Shown piece by piece: positions 35,449-42,902 of a stretch of DNA of 64,000 bases (within the stretch, counting starts at the first letter, position 1; each line of letters starts with the position of its first letter). Below the pieces are notes generated by a model. The model was not told where the DNA came from. It made no database searches and saw nothing but the letters and a program-made list of their open reading frames with translations. Where the stretch lies: contig CBDEGK010000008.1 of assembly GCA_965237855.1 (NCBI GenBank), positions 248,001-312,000 on the forward strand, written 5' to 3'. This stretch comes from CBDEGK01 sp965237855 (GTDB lineage Bacteria > Pseudomonadota > Gammaproteobacteria > Pseudomonadales > Halieaceae). The translations under genes were made by a program, and so were the position numbers.

Positions 35449-36069
35449 ATGGGCATGCGAATTATTCCATGGATCGAGGGATTGTCCTGGGTGTTGGGGT
35501 TGGGCCTGATGGGCTTTTTCCTGAGCCAGTTGGCACTGGGTGAGGCCCAGCGCAGCGACGACCTGGCAGTTTTCGAGGCCAGCCTGGCAACGCCGGAGCC
35601 CGACACGTCCCTCTGGTCGGCCGAGCGTATCGAAGCCTGGCGGCAGGCGCGGGGAATTGCCAGCGCTCACCTTGCCGCGGTTCTAAAAATTCCCAAACTC
35701 GAATTAGAAGTGCCTGTTTACCGCGAGGCCACAGACGGTAATATGGATGTCGGCGCGGGACTTATTGCGGGTACAGCCGCGCCGGGCGAAATTGGAAACA
35801 TGGGCATCGCCGGTCATCGCGATGGCTATTTTCGCGTCCTCAAGGACATTGAGGTGGGCAACCTGCTCTCCGTGCAAACCACGTCGGGCTTGCAACAGTA
35901 TCGGGTCAATGAAATTCTCATCGTCGATCCCCTTGATGTCGAAGTACTCGATCCCACCCCGCACCAGAGTCTAACCCTGGTGACCTGTTATCCCTTTTAT
36001 TTTGTCGGTTCAGCACCACAGCGATTTGTGGTCAAAGCTGAGCTGATGAATTCAGCAGCCTCACAATAA
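35449..36069 (+). CDS. Class D sortase
   Basis: The 206-residue protein begins with one membrane anchor (about 10-28), then a sortase beta-barrel. The three active residues are visible: H123 in GHRDG, C180 in TLVTCYPF and R192 in PQRFVV. The TLxTC signature and the short length put it in the class D/GN sortases seen in Gram-negative Proteobacteria. A transpeptidase cleaving an LPXTA/G-type signal is expected. The next gene, 12 bases on, encodes a protein with such a signal, and the pair looks like a dedicated enzyme-substrate set. What the anchored product is attached to in a Gram-negative envelope is not known. Confidence 0.88.
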   Translation: MGMRIIPWIEGLSWVLGLGLMGFFLSQLALGEAQRSDDLAVFEASLATPEPDTSLWSAERIEAWRQARGIASAHLAAVLKIPKLELEVPVYREATDGNMDVGAGLIAGTAAPGEIGNMGIAGHRDGYFRVLKDIEVGNLLSVQTTSGLQQYRVNEILIVDPLDVEVLDPTPHQSLTLVTCYPFYFVGSAPQRFVVKAELMNSAASQ

Positions 36070-36081
36070 GGAGAAGTTCAA

Positions 36082-36636
36082 ATGACAAAAACCAAGCTAT
36101 TGGCAAGTGCCGGATTGAGCGCATTACTGTTGGCGGTTTCCAGCGCCCAGGCGCAGGCCGATCTAAGCTGTGACGACATACAGTGGTCAGCGGAGGTGAT
36201 CTCTGAATACCCCTCTATTGCCAACGCCTGTGATGGCGTCGTGATTAAAAATGACAAGATGTATGCACGGATCCAGGTTGAACTACAACGGGTACGCGGT
36301 CGCTCGCTGACCTTTAAAATTCTCAACAATGATGGCAGTTCTGGTGGCAGCTATACCACCAATGTAGACAGCGGTTGGCGGACCAGAATTGGCGGCCAAA
36401 CTTACCGCGCCAATGAATTGTCTCGCGGCCAACAGTTGAATGTGTATATGCCGGCGGATCGCTGGGCAGTTATCCAGGAAGACGAGGATGGCCCGGACGA
36501 CATGGATGCCACCGCACTGGCAGCGGCGCCCATGCTGCCGAAGACCGCCGGCATGCTGCCGCTGTTTGCTGTGTTCGGCGCTGGCTTTATGGGGTTGGGA
36601 GTATTACTGGGTGCGGTTCGACGCCGCCGGGCTTAG
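36082..36636 (+). CDS. Probable sortase substrate with LPKTA sorting signal
   Basis: The 184-residue product has a signal peptide (MTKTKLLASAGLSALLLAVS, cleaved near AQA). A small beta-rich domain with four Cys candidates follows (SCDDIQW, NACDGV). At the C-terminus are LPKTA (152-156), a hydrophobic span and a final RRRR tail, that is, a cell-wall-type sorting signal. It sits directly downstream of the sortase with an AAGGAG ribosome site. In characterised Gram-negative systems similar pairs exist, but the role of this domain is unknown. I infer that the sortase cuts between T and A. Confidence 0.8.
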   Translation: MTKTKLLASAGLSALLLAVSSAQAQADLSCDDIQWSAEVISEYPSIANACDGVVIKNDKMYARIQVELQRVRGRSLTFKILNNDGSSGGSYTTNVDSGWRTRIGGQTYRANELSRGQQLNVYMPADRWAVIQEDEDGPDDMDATALAAAPMLPKTAGMLPLFAVFGAGFMGLGVLLGAVRRRRA

Positions 36637-36644
36637 CTAGTCAG

Positions 36645-36983
36645 CTAATCATCAACCCACACCCGCCGCAGCGGTTCGCCGAAATCGTCATAAATCGTTT
36701 TGCGGCGGGGGTTGGGTAGGCGCGATCGTTTGGGGGCGGGCGTGCGCTTCTGGCGCTGCTTCTTGCGCGCCTCAATAGCGGCCACCACTTCCGGCACCAG
36801 GGTGCGCGGTGTTCGCGGTTCGGAGAACAGGCGTTTGGTCAGGTATGTGGGTGGGTCCAGCGGATCCTTGCCGCTGGTACCACTGGGAATCTGATCGACC
36901 GCGCCGCCTTCGTTGAGGAAGGAGCGCGTTTGTAGTTCCAACTGGGCGCGAATGTCGGACTTGGTTTGCAGTTTTTTTACCAT
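36645..36983 (-). CDS. Hypothetical basic protein
   Basis: The 112-residue protein has an N-terminal helix with LELQTRSFLNEGGAVDQIP and a C-terminal half with about a third Lys/Arg (EARKKQRQKRTPAPKRSR). The FLxxGGxVxxI motif is shared with the small transcription-associated protein SutA, but that is a weak resemblance. No hydrophobic segment is present, so it is cytoplasmic and probably interacts with nucleic acid or RNA polymerase. Nothing is known about its function. It ends nine bases from the converging sorting-signal gene and lies downstream of the HTH gene. Confidence 0.55.
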   Translation of the reverse strand: MVKKLQTKSDIRAQLELQTRSFLNEGGAVDQIPSGTSGKDPLDPPTYLTKRLFSEPRTPRTLVPEVVAAIEARKKQRQKRTPAPKRSRLPNPRRKTIYDDFGEPLRRVWVDD

Positions 36984-37030
36984 AACCGGTTAAGTATAGC
37001 GCCGCGATGGTGGTTTGTCGGCCTGCGCTG

Positions 37031-37768
37031 TCAGCTCGGCCGGGCTTTCTTTCTGGCAGTGCGCGGTTTCTTGCTCGCGGCTTTCTTCTTCACCGCCTTT
37101 TTTACGGGCTCCACGGCGACTTTGGGTGCTGAGCGTTTGCGAGAAACTTTGGCATCTTCCTCGGCCGGACTGTTGGCCTGTTTCTCCTTGCTCATAACGT
37201 CGAGCACCAGGCGGGTGGCACTGTCCACGTAATCGAGCAGTCGACTGTACTCTTTGTCGTCCAGGTCGCGCAGGGTATCGTGCTGGCGGTAGAGGTTGAG
37301 CCAGCGCCGCTCACGTTCGTATTGCAGGGGCACGGCGAGCATGCCCCACTGCTCCATGGTGGCACCCCAGGCTGGGTTGTAGGTGCGCATAAACTGGATC
37401 AGGAAGGGAATGGGGTCATGGCGGGCAACCAGCGACGCCATCCGGAACAGCACTTCAATGGGAATAATGCGTCGTCCGCTCTCGACCTCTTCCAGCAGGG
37501 TGTCATCGCTGAGCCCGAGCGATTCAGAGAGCTCCTTGAGACTGAGACCCGCGGTTTCCCGGGCGTCATGCAGGAAGTGGCCGGCCTCTGCCATGGCTTC
37601 CAGCCGTTCAGGTTCCAGCGTTTTCATCACCGCCGAACCCAGTCGTGATTCACCAAACATGGACGCTAGCGCCGCCGTTGTGCGAGCCGCATCAATGGTT
37701 TGCTCGGCGACCTGGCCGGTCAGGCGGGTGATTTGTTCAAACAGATTGCCGGGCTTGTCATCACTCAT
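37031..37768 (-). CDS. XRE-family HTH protein with Lys/Ala-rich tail
   Basis: The 245-residue protein has an N-terminal coiled region (GQVAEQTIDAARTTAALASM), an XRE helix-turn-helix at about 66-120 (LHDARETAGLSLKELSESLG, then LSDDTLLEEVESGRR), and an all-alpha middle. A C-terminal tail of about 40 residues is dominated by Lys, Ala and Arg (KKAVKKKAASKKPRTARKKA). Such tails bind DNA non-specifically, as in histone-H1-like proteins. The combination suggests a nucleoid-associated or global regulator, possibly for storage-lipid genes as in PhaM/PhaF proteins, but that is speculation. It is followed downstream by the basic protein gene. Confidence 0.72.
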   Translation of the reverse strand: MSDDKPGNLFEQITRLTGQVAEQTIDAARTTAALASMFGESRLGSAVMKTLEPERLEAMAEAGHFLHDARETAGLSLKELSESLGLSDDTLLEEVESGRRIIPIEVLFRMASLVARHDPIPFLIQFMRTYNPAWGATMEQWGMLAVPLQYERERRWLNLYRQHDTLRDLDDKEYSRLLDYVDSATRLVLDVMSKEKQANSPAEEDAKVSRKRSAPKVAVEPVKKAVKKKAASKKPRTARKKARPS

Positions 37769-37795
37769 AGCCGCAGTATAACCCGCGGTAAATAA

Positions 37796-40084
37796 TCAGG
37801 CAGCGTGATCTATGTCATGAATCTGGCTGGCGAATCCGCCGCGCCGCAACAGGCTGGTAAAATCGTCTGCCGGTAAGGGCTTGCTGAACAGGTAACCCTG
37901 GATAACATGGATGCCGTTGTCGCGCAGGAAGTTAAATTGCCCAATATCATCGACACCCTCGGCCACCATGCGCAAGTTGAGGCTCTTGCCCATGGCAATG
38001 ATTGCGGTAACCAGGCTGGCGCTGTTTTCACTCTTGTCATAGTCGATGACGAAGCTGCGATCGATCTTGAGTTCGTCGAGAGGGAACTTGCTCAGATAAC
38101 TGAGTGAGGAATAGCCGGTGCCGAAATCGTCCACTGACAGACTCACCCCGAGTTCCTTGAGTTCATGCAGGGCATCAATGGAGGCCTTGGCATTGCTCAT
38201 GATAACGCCCTCAGTCAGTTCCAGTTCGAGCTTGTGGGGGGGCAGCTGTGAGTCTTTCAAGACCTCTTTCACCAGGTTGATGAAGGCCGGATTGAACTGC
38301 AGGCTGGACACGTTCACGGCAACTTTGGGTAGGTCGAGGCCGTATTCGGAAAACTGTTTGGACTGGCGACAGGCTTCTATCATGGTCCAGGCGCCAATTT
38401 CGACGATCAAACCCATCTCCTCAGCCAGTGGAATAAAGCGATCCGGTGGCACCAGGCCGTGTTTGGGGTGTTGCCAGCGGATGAGCGCTTCGGCGCCGAT
38501 AATTTCGCCGCTATCGATGTTGACCTGGGGCTGGTAGTACAGCACCAGTTGTTGTTTTTCCACAGCCTTGCGTAGTTCCGACTCCAGTTTCAGGCGACCG
38601 ATACCGGTGCCCTTCATAGCGGCGGTGTAATAACTGAACTTGTTTTTGCCCGTGGACTTGGCGTGGTACATGGCCGTGTCGGCGCGCTTGAGTAATTCTT
38701 CCACGGTGTTGCCATCATCCGGTGCCAGTGCGATGCCGATACTGGGTGTGATGACTACTTCGTGGCCATCAATCAGCATGGGAGCTTGCAGGGAGTCCAG
38801 CAGGCGCTGGGCAACGACACCTGCATCCATGCGACTATCGATCTCGTTCAGTACCACGGTAAATTCATCGCCGCCCAGGCGAGACACGTCAATCTTGAAA
38901 CCCGCCTCATGATCCTGTGCAATCAAGTCCGTCTCGCGTAAACAGTTGGAAAGGCGCACCGCAACTTCTTTGAGGAGGATGTCGCCGGCGGCATGTCCGA
39001 GCGAGTCATTGATGCGTTTGAAATTGTCCAGGTCGACAAACAACAATGCCAACAGACTCTCGTGTCGCTGCGACATACGCAGTATCAAGTCCAGTTGCTC
39101 TGTGAACAACTGGCGGTTGGGCAGCGAGGTCAGGCCATCGTAGTAAGCCAACTGACGCAGGCGGTTCTTGGTTTGGGTAACCTGCTTGACCGCCTGGCTG
39201 AGCTCCTTGTTGCGCTTGGAAAGCTGGGCGGTGCGCTCATCCACTTTCAGGCTCAACAGATTCCGGTCGACATCGATGCGCGCTTTGTAGCGGTTCAGTT
39301 CCTTGAGCACCATATTGAGCATGGTGGTGATCTGCTGCACTTCGCCAGTACCCTTGGACTTGAAGTTCTGGTCAAGATTGCCATTGGATATGTCTTCTGC
39401 CAGTTGTGCCAGGTTGGACAGGGGCGCTGTAATACGACGGGTGACAAACAGAATCAGCAACAAGCCCACTAACATGACCAGCGAGCTGACGATCAGCAAC
39501 TGGCGCGCGTATGTGCTCAGGGCCAATTCCAGTCCCGTCATGTTAACGCCCAGGTGGGCGAAGCCAATGACATGACGTCCGCCGCGGTTGCGAGCGTTGG
39601 CGAGCTGGGCGCCGAATTGATCTCGGTCCAGGCTAGCCTGCAGCGGGTTGACGAAGGAATAGATGGGGATCGTCAGGTCCATCACCTGTTGCAGTGACTC
39701 CAGGCGATTAGACTGGCCGACGTCCAACGGTCGTACGTCGTTGCGCACCACGCTGAACTGCGGCAGTGCCGTGTTAACGAAACCGTTCTGGTGTCGTTCG
39801 AGAAGAAGCTGGCCCTGCTGGTTGTAGATGGCGGCGTAGAGCGCGTGGGGTTGTTGCAACATGATGCTGAGTGTTTCCTGCAGCACGGCTTCATCGTTAA
39901 AATAAATGGCCAGTTCGGTTTGCGAGCCGGTACTGATCAGGCTATCGATAGCCTGGACATAACCATCTTGACGGTGCTGGTACTCCCCGTACAAGAGGAA
40001 GCCGTTGAAGGTCGTGCCAAGCAGCATAAACAGCACGATGAATAACAGGGCAAGCTTTCTGCCGATGGTGAAGTGACGGAGCAT
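37796..40084 (-). CDS. Membrane GGDEF-EAL protein (c-di-GMP turnover)
   Basis: The 762-residue protein has an N-terminal membrane segment, a periplasmic sensor (about 35-190) and a second membrane segment (197-215). A HAMP region and coiled coil (to about 300) precede the GGDEF domain (G404-F408 intact) and an EAL domain. EAL at 532-534 and DDFGTGYSSL are intact, so both synthesis and breakdown of c-di-GMP are possible. Between RETD (383-386), the product-inhibition site, and GGDEF lie 17 residues instead of about five, an insertion with the sequence QDHEAGFKIDVSR. The environmental signal is not known. No partner gene is adjacent. Confidence 0.88.
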   Translation of the reverse strand: MLRHFTIGRKLALLFIVLFMLLGTTFNGFLLYGEYQHRQDGYVQAIDSLISTGSQTELAIYFNDEAVLQETLSIMLQQPHALYAAIYNQQGQLLLERHQNGFVNTALPQFSVVRNDVRPLDVGQSNRLESLQQVMDLTIPIYSFVNPLQASLDRDQFGAQLANARNRGGRHVIGFAHLGVNMTGLELALSTYARQLLIVSSLVMLVGLLLILFVTRRITAPLSNLAQLAEDISNGNLDQNFKSKGTGEVQQITTMLNMVLKELNRYKARIDVDRNLLSLKVDERTAQLSKRNKELSQAVKQVTQTKNRLRQLAYYDGLTSLPNRQLFTEQLDLILRMSQRHESLLALLFVDLDNFKRINDSLGHAAGDILLKEVAVRLSNCLRETDLIAQDHEAGFKIDVSRLGGDEFTVVLNEIDSRMDAGVVAQRLLDSLQAPMLIDGHEVVITPSIGIALAPDDGNTVEELLKRADTAMYHAKSTGKNKFSYYTAAMKGTGIGRLKLESELRKAVEKQQLVLYYQPQVNIDSGEIIGAEALIRWQHPKHGLVPPDRFIPLAEEMGLIVEIGAWTMIEACRQSKQFSEYGLDLPKVAVNVSSLQFNPAFINLVKEVLKDSQLPPHKLELELTEGVIMSNAKASIDALHELKELGVSLSVDDFGTGYSSLSYLSKFPLDELKIDRSFVIDYDKSENSASLVTAIIAMGKSLNLRMVAEGVDDIGQFNFLRDNGIHVIQGYLFSKPLPADDFTSLLRRGGFASQIHDIDHAA

Positions 40085-40229
40085 GTCGCAGTACTCCCTG
40101 ATGTCTCAACGAGTGATAGCTATATCATGGCAGCTGTGCGGACAAACAGTACGCAATTTCAATAAATTGGATGTCATACTGTGATGCGGTTCACAGTTGC
40201 AAGTGCCCGGCTTGGGGCAGAGGGGAAAA

Positions 40230-41342
40230 ATGCGCTTAAGGAAAGTCATCACTAGTTTTAGCCTCGTGCTGTTGTTGGGCCTGGGTGCGTGCGCAGAGCC
40301 CGTGCTGGAAGGACCCAATCACGGTGCCAAGGGGCCGCCCTTTATAGCTGAGGCTATGATCCAGGTAGTTCCCGAGATAGTGGTGGAGCAGCGCATCATC
40401 TTGATTGGCGATGCCGGTTTGTTCCGTGAGAATGACAAAACCCTGGCAGCATTGGGCGACTGGGCCGGCGAAGTGGATGCCAGCGCCGTACTGTTTCTGG
40501 GTGACAATATTTACGATAACGGCCTGGTGGAAGAAGCGCGCGCCGAGGCCGAGCAAATACTCAGTCAGCAGCTGGCGGCGACGGAGAAACTGAAAGTGTT
40601 TCTTCCCGGCAATCACGACTGGGGCATGGATCCGGCCCAGCAAAACCTTGAAGCCATACTCAATCAGCAGTCGTTCATCGACAGCTGGCCGCAAGGCGAC
40701 GCGCGCTTCCTGCCGAGGGACGGCTGCCTGGGGCCGGCAACGGTGGAGTTTCCCGGGCAGAGCCGCGCGGTGGTGTTGGTGTTGGTAGATCCCACACCCT
40801 TCCTGACTCCGCGGTTGTTGGATGTGTGCAAAGAGTCCGCCGATGAGCAGGCCCATTTCGACGCGCTGGCAGCGACACTGGAACAACATGCGGATGATTA
40901 CGTGATCATGGCAAGCCACTATCCGCTGTTGACCGGTGGCCCGCACGGGGGATTAAGCTACGGTGGTATTGGCGATATTATTGTCGATATTTACGGCCGG
41001 ATGTACGGTGGTCTCGGCAATACTTATGAACCCCGTTACGCCGATTGGATCGAACGGGTCGAGGCAGTCATGCGTGAACACCCACCATTAATCTATGCCG
41101 CGGGTCACGATCACAATTTGCAGGTTCTGGACGGCGGTGAAGTGGCGACGGTGCAAGTGGTCAGTGGTGCCGGGGCGAAAAAACGGGTCAGCACGGTAAC
41201 CGATTTACCACAGACCTGGTTTGCCCACGCGGCGGCAGGATTCGTGGTATTGGATTTCGGTACCCTGGAAGGGGAGCCGGCCGCGGTGCTGAGAGTTATC
41301 GAGCATAAACACCCGGCACCGGTGTTCGAAATGCTGCTCTAG
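40230..41342 (+). CDS. Metallophosphoesterase lipoprotein, purple-acid-phosphatase-like
   Basis: The 370-residue protein starts at ATG 40230 with AGGGG upstream. A TTG at 40197 is rejected because the lipoprotein signal, ending in LGLGAC, starts at 40230. Metallophosphoesterase blocks occur in order: LIGDAGLF, LGDNIYDNGL, GNHDWG, SHYPLLTGG and AAGHDHNLQ. This is the pattern of tartrate-resistant/purple acid phosphatase-like enzymes with a two-metal site. The protein is probably lipid-anchored at the periplasmic face or outer membrane. Phosphoester cleavage is inferred, and the substrate unknown. It has its own promoter region, divergent from the GGDEF-EAL gene. Confidence 0.82.
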   Translation: MRLRKVITSFSLVLLLGLGACAEPVLEGPNHGAKGPPFIAEAMIQVVPEIVVEQRIILIGDAGLFRENDKTLAALGDWAGEVDASAVLFLGDNIYDNGLVEEARAEAEQILSQQLAATEKLKVFLPGNHDWGMDPAQQNLEAILNQQSFIDSWPQGDARFLPRDGCLGPATVEFPGQSRAVVLVLVDPTPFLTPRLLDVCKESADEQAHFDALAATLEQHADDYVIMASHYPLLTGGPHGGLSYGGIGDIIVDIYGRMYGGLGNTYEPRYADWIERVEAVMREHPPLIYAAGHDHNLQVLDGGEVATVQVVSGAGAKKRVSTVTDLPQTWFAHAAAGFVVLDFGTLEGEPAAVLRVIEHKHPAPVFEMLL

Positions 41343-41350
41343 CTCTATCC

Positions 41351-41932
41351 CTAGCCCAGTGGCTCAGGACCGTGAACACCCAGGTAGTGTGAAGCCAGTT
41401 CCGGTTGTACGCCCTGGCTGTTGATTTCATACAGGCGCTCGTAGCGAGTCTCGGAAATAAGCCAACGTCCATCTTCCTTAACGTATCGGTCCCAGTAGAT
41501 CGCCGTGCCGGTGGTAAAGGCATCGTGGTTCATGATCCACATATTGTCTGCCAGGTACCAGATGCCGGTGGCTTCCGTCTCGCTGAGCATCTGGATCTCG
41601 GGATGATGACCGTTGTGGTGACCCACTGATTTATTGCTGAATGAAGCCCCAATGGAGTTCATGTATTCGGTTTTACCCTGCAGCTTCCATTCATAGGTAC
41701 CACCAATGAAATGCACCAGTACATCGTCGTGAAACAAGGTCTCCAGTTCCCCCATGTTGGCGGTGTCGATGCAACGAAAGTAGGTGTACTTGAGCTGGCG
41801 GATCGCTTCCATATCCATGAGGCGCTGAATATCGGCCCGCAGTTCCTCGACACCACCCGCGCTGGCCTGCAGGGGCAAACCATCCTGAATTCCCATACCA
41901 GCCTTGCTTAATACTCGTCGTTGCTCGCTCAT
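41351..41932 (-). CDS. NTF2-fold (SnoaL-like) protein
   Basis: The 193-residue protein is taken to start at ATG 41932, preceded by GAGGGG at seven bases. A longer open frame beyond has no relation to the family. The fold signature is RQLKYTYFRCIDTANMGELE, LFHDDVLVHFIGG and the late WLISETRYERL strand, as in SnoaL/NTF2-like polyketide cyclases, ketosteroid isomerases and small dehydratases of catabolic clusters. No catalytic residue is certain. Its location next to an SDR (divergent, about 150 bases) suggests steroid-like or aromatic substrate metabolism, which is inference. Confidence 0.78.
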   Translation of the reverse strand: MSEQRRVLSKAGMGIQDGLPLQASAGGVEELRADIQRLMDMEAIRQLKYTYFRCIDTANMGELETLFHDDVLVHFIGGTYEWKLQGKTEYMNSIGASFSNKSVGHHNGHHPEIQMLSETEATGIWYLADNMWIMNHDAFTTGTAIYWDRYVKEDGRWLISETRYERLYEINSQGVQPELASHYLGVHGPEPLG

Positions 41933-42085
41933 TCTTACACCCCTCGTTACAGTAGTTTCCAACATACTAGCCCCATAGGGGGGCGGAGGGTACGCATATG
42001 TGGAGAGCCTGCCCCTCTTTTCGGGTATAAGTCGGATTAGTCTAATATATTCAAAGCAGTAGCTGATTAACACGTGGGGAAACAC

Positions 42086-42880
42086 ATGGGAATGCTGGAT
42101 AACAGGGTGGCCCTGGTCACCGGTGCCGGTGCCGGGATCGGACGTGGAATCGCGCGTTGCCTGGCCGGGGAGGGGGCGACCGTGGTGGTGGCTGAATTTA
42201 ACCGGGACAGTGGCGAGCAGGTAGCCGCTGAACTGGAGGGCCTTGGGGTTGCCGGTAAGTTTATCTACACGGATATTGGCGATCTCGATACCGTAACCGG
42301 CGCGGTTGAAGAGACCCTCGCTGACTATGGGCGACTGGATATACTGGTTAATAACGCCTATCCCACCATGAAGCATGCGCCGGCTCGGGTTGAGAACATT
42401 GACGCCAACCGATTGGAAGATTCCATGATCGCGGGTTTTCATGCGGTGGCCACCGCCATGAAGGCGGGTTTTCCCGCGATGAAGGCGGCTGGCTACGGCC
42501 GTATCATCAACATCTGTTCGCTCAATGGTGTGAATGCGCATATCGGCACGGTGGACTACAACGCCGCCAAGGAGGCGGTGCGCGCCTATACCCGTACCGC
42601 CGCCAGGGAGTGGGCAATACACGGTATTACGGCGAATATTATTTGCCCCGGCGCTGCCACAACCCCCTACCACATGCTGATGGATTTCAACCCGGAGATG
42701 GCAGCCGAGCTGGAGAAAACCAGCCCCATGGGCCGCATGGGCGATCCCGAAGAAGATATCGCACCGGTGGCACTGTTCCTGGCCTCGGATATGTCGCGCT
42801 ATATGACCGGTAATACCCTCTACGTCGACGGCGGCGGCCACATTAACGGCGTGCCCTGGGCGCCCGAACTGCCGGAATAA
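42086..42880 (+). CDS. Short-chain dehydrogenase/reductase
   Basis: The 264-residue protein has GAGAGIGRG (NAD-binding), NNAYP following the fourth strand, DYNAAKEAV with Tyr and Lys of the active site, and ASDMSRYMTGNTLYVDGGG near the end. ATG 42086 is preferred, with GGGGAAA upstream; GTG 42074 is in frame and a later ATG at 42092 is also possible. This FabG-like enzyme likely oxidises or reduces a hydroxy-acyl-CoA or sterol-type ring ketone. Divergent from the NTF2-fold gene, it may share a regulatory region with it. NNAY instead of NNAG is a minor deviation. Confidence 0.87.
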   Translation: MGMLDNRVALVTGAGAGIGRGIARCLAGEGATVVVAEFNRDSGEQVAAELEGLGVAGKFIYTDIGDLDTVTGAVEETLADYGRLDILVNNAYPTMKHAPARVENIDANRLEDSMIAGFHAVATAMKAGFPAMKAAGYGRIINICSLNGVNAHIGTVDYNAAKEAVRAYTRTAAREWAIHGITANIICPGAATTPYHMLMDFNPEMAAELEKTSPMGRMGDPEEDIAPVALFLASDMSRYMTGNTLYVDGGGHINGVPWAPELPE

Positions 42881-42902
42881 GCTGCCGGAGTAAGCTGGCC
42901 GA

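Noticed and set aside
41933..42841. N-terminal extension of the NTF2-fold gene
   Set aside because: It is antisense to the SDR at 42086, unrelated to NTF2-fold proteins, and the GAGGGG site supports ATG 41932.
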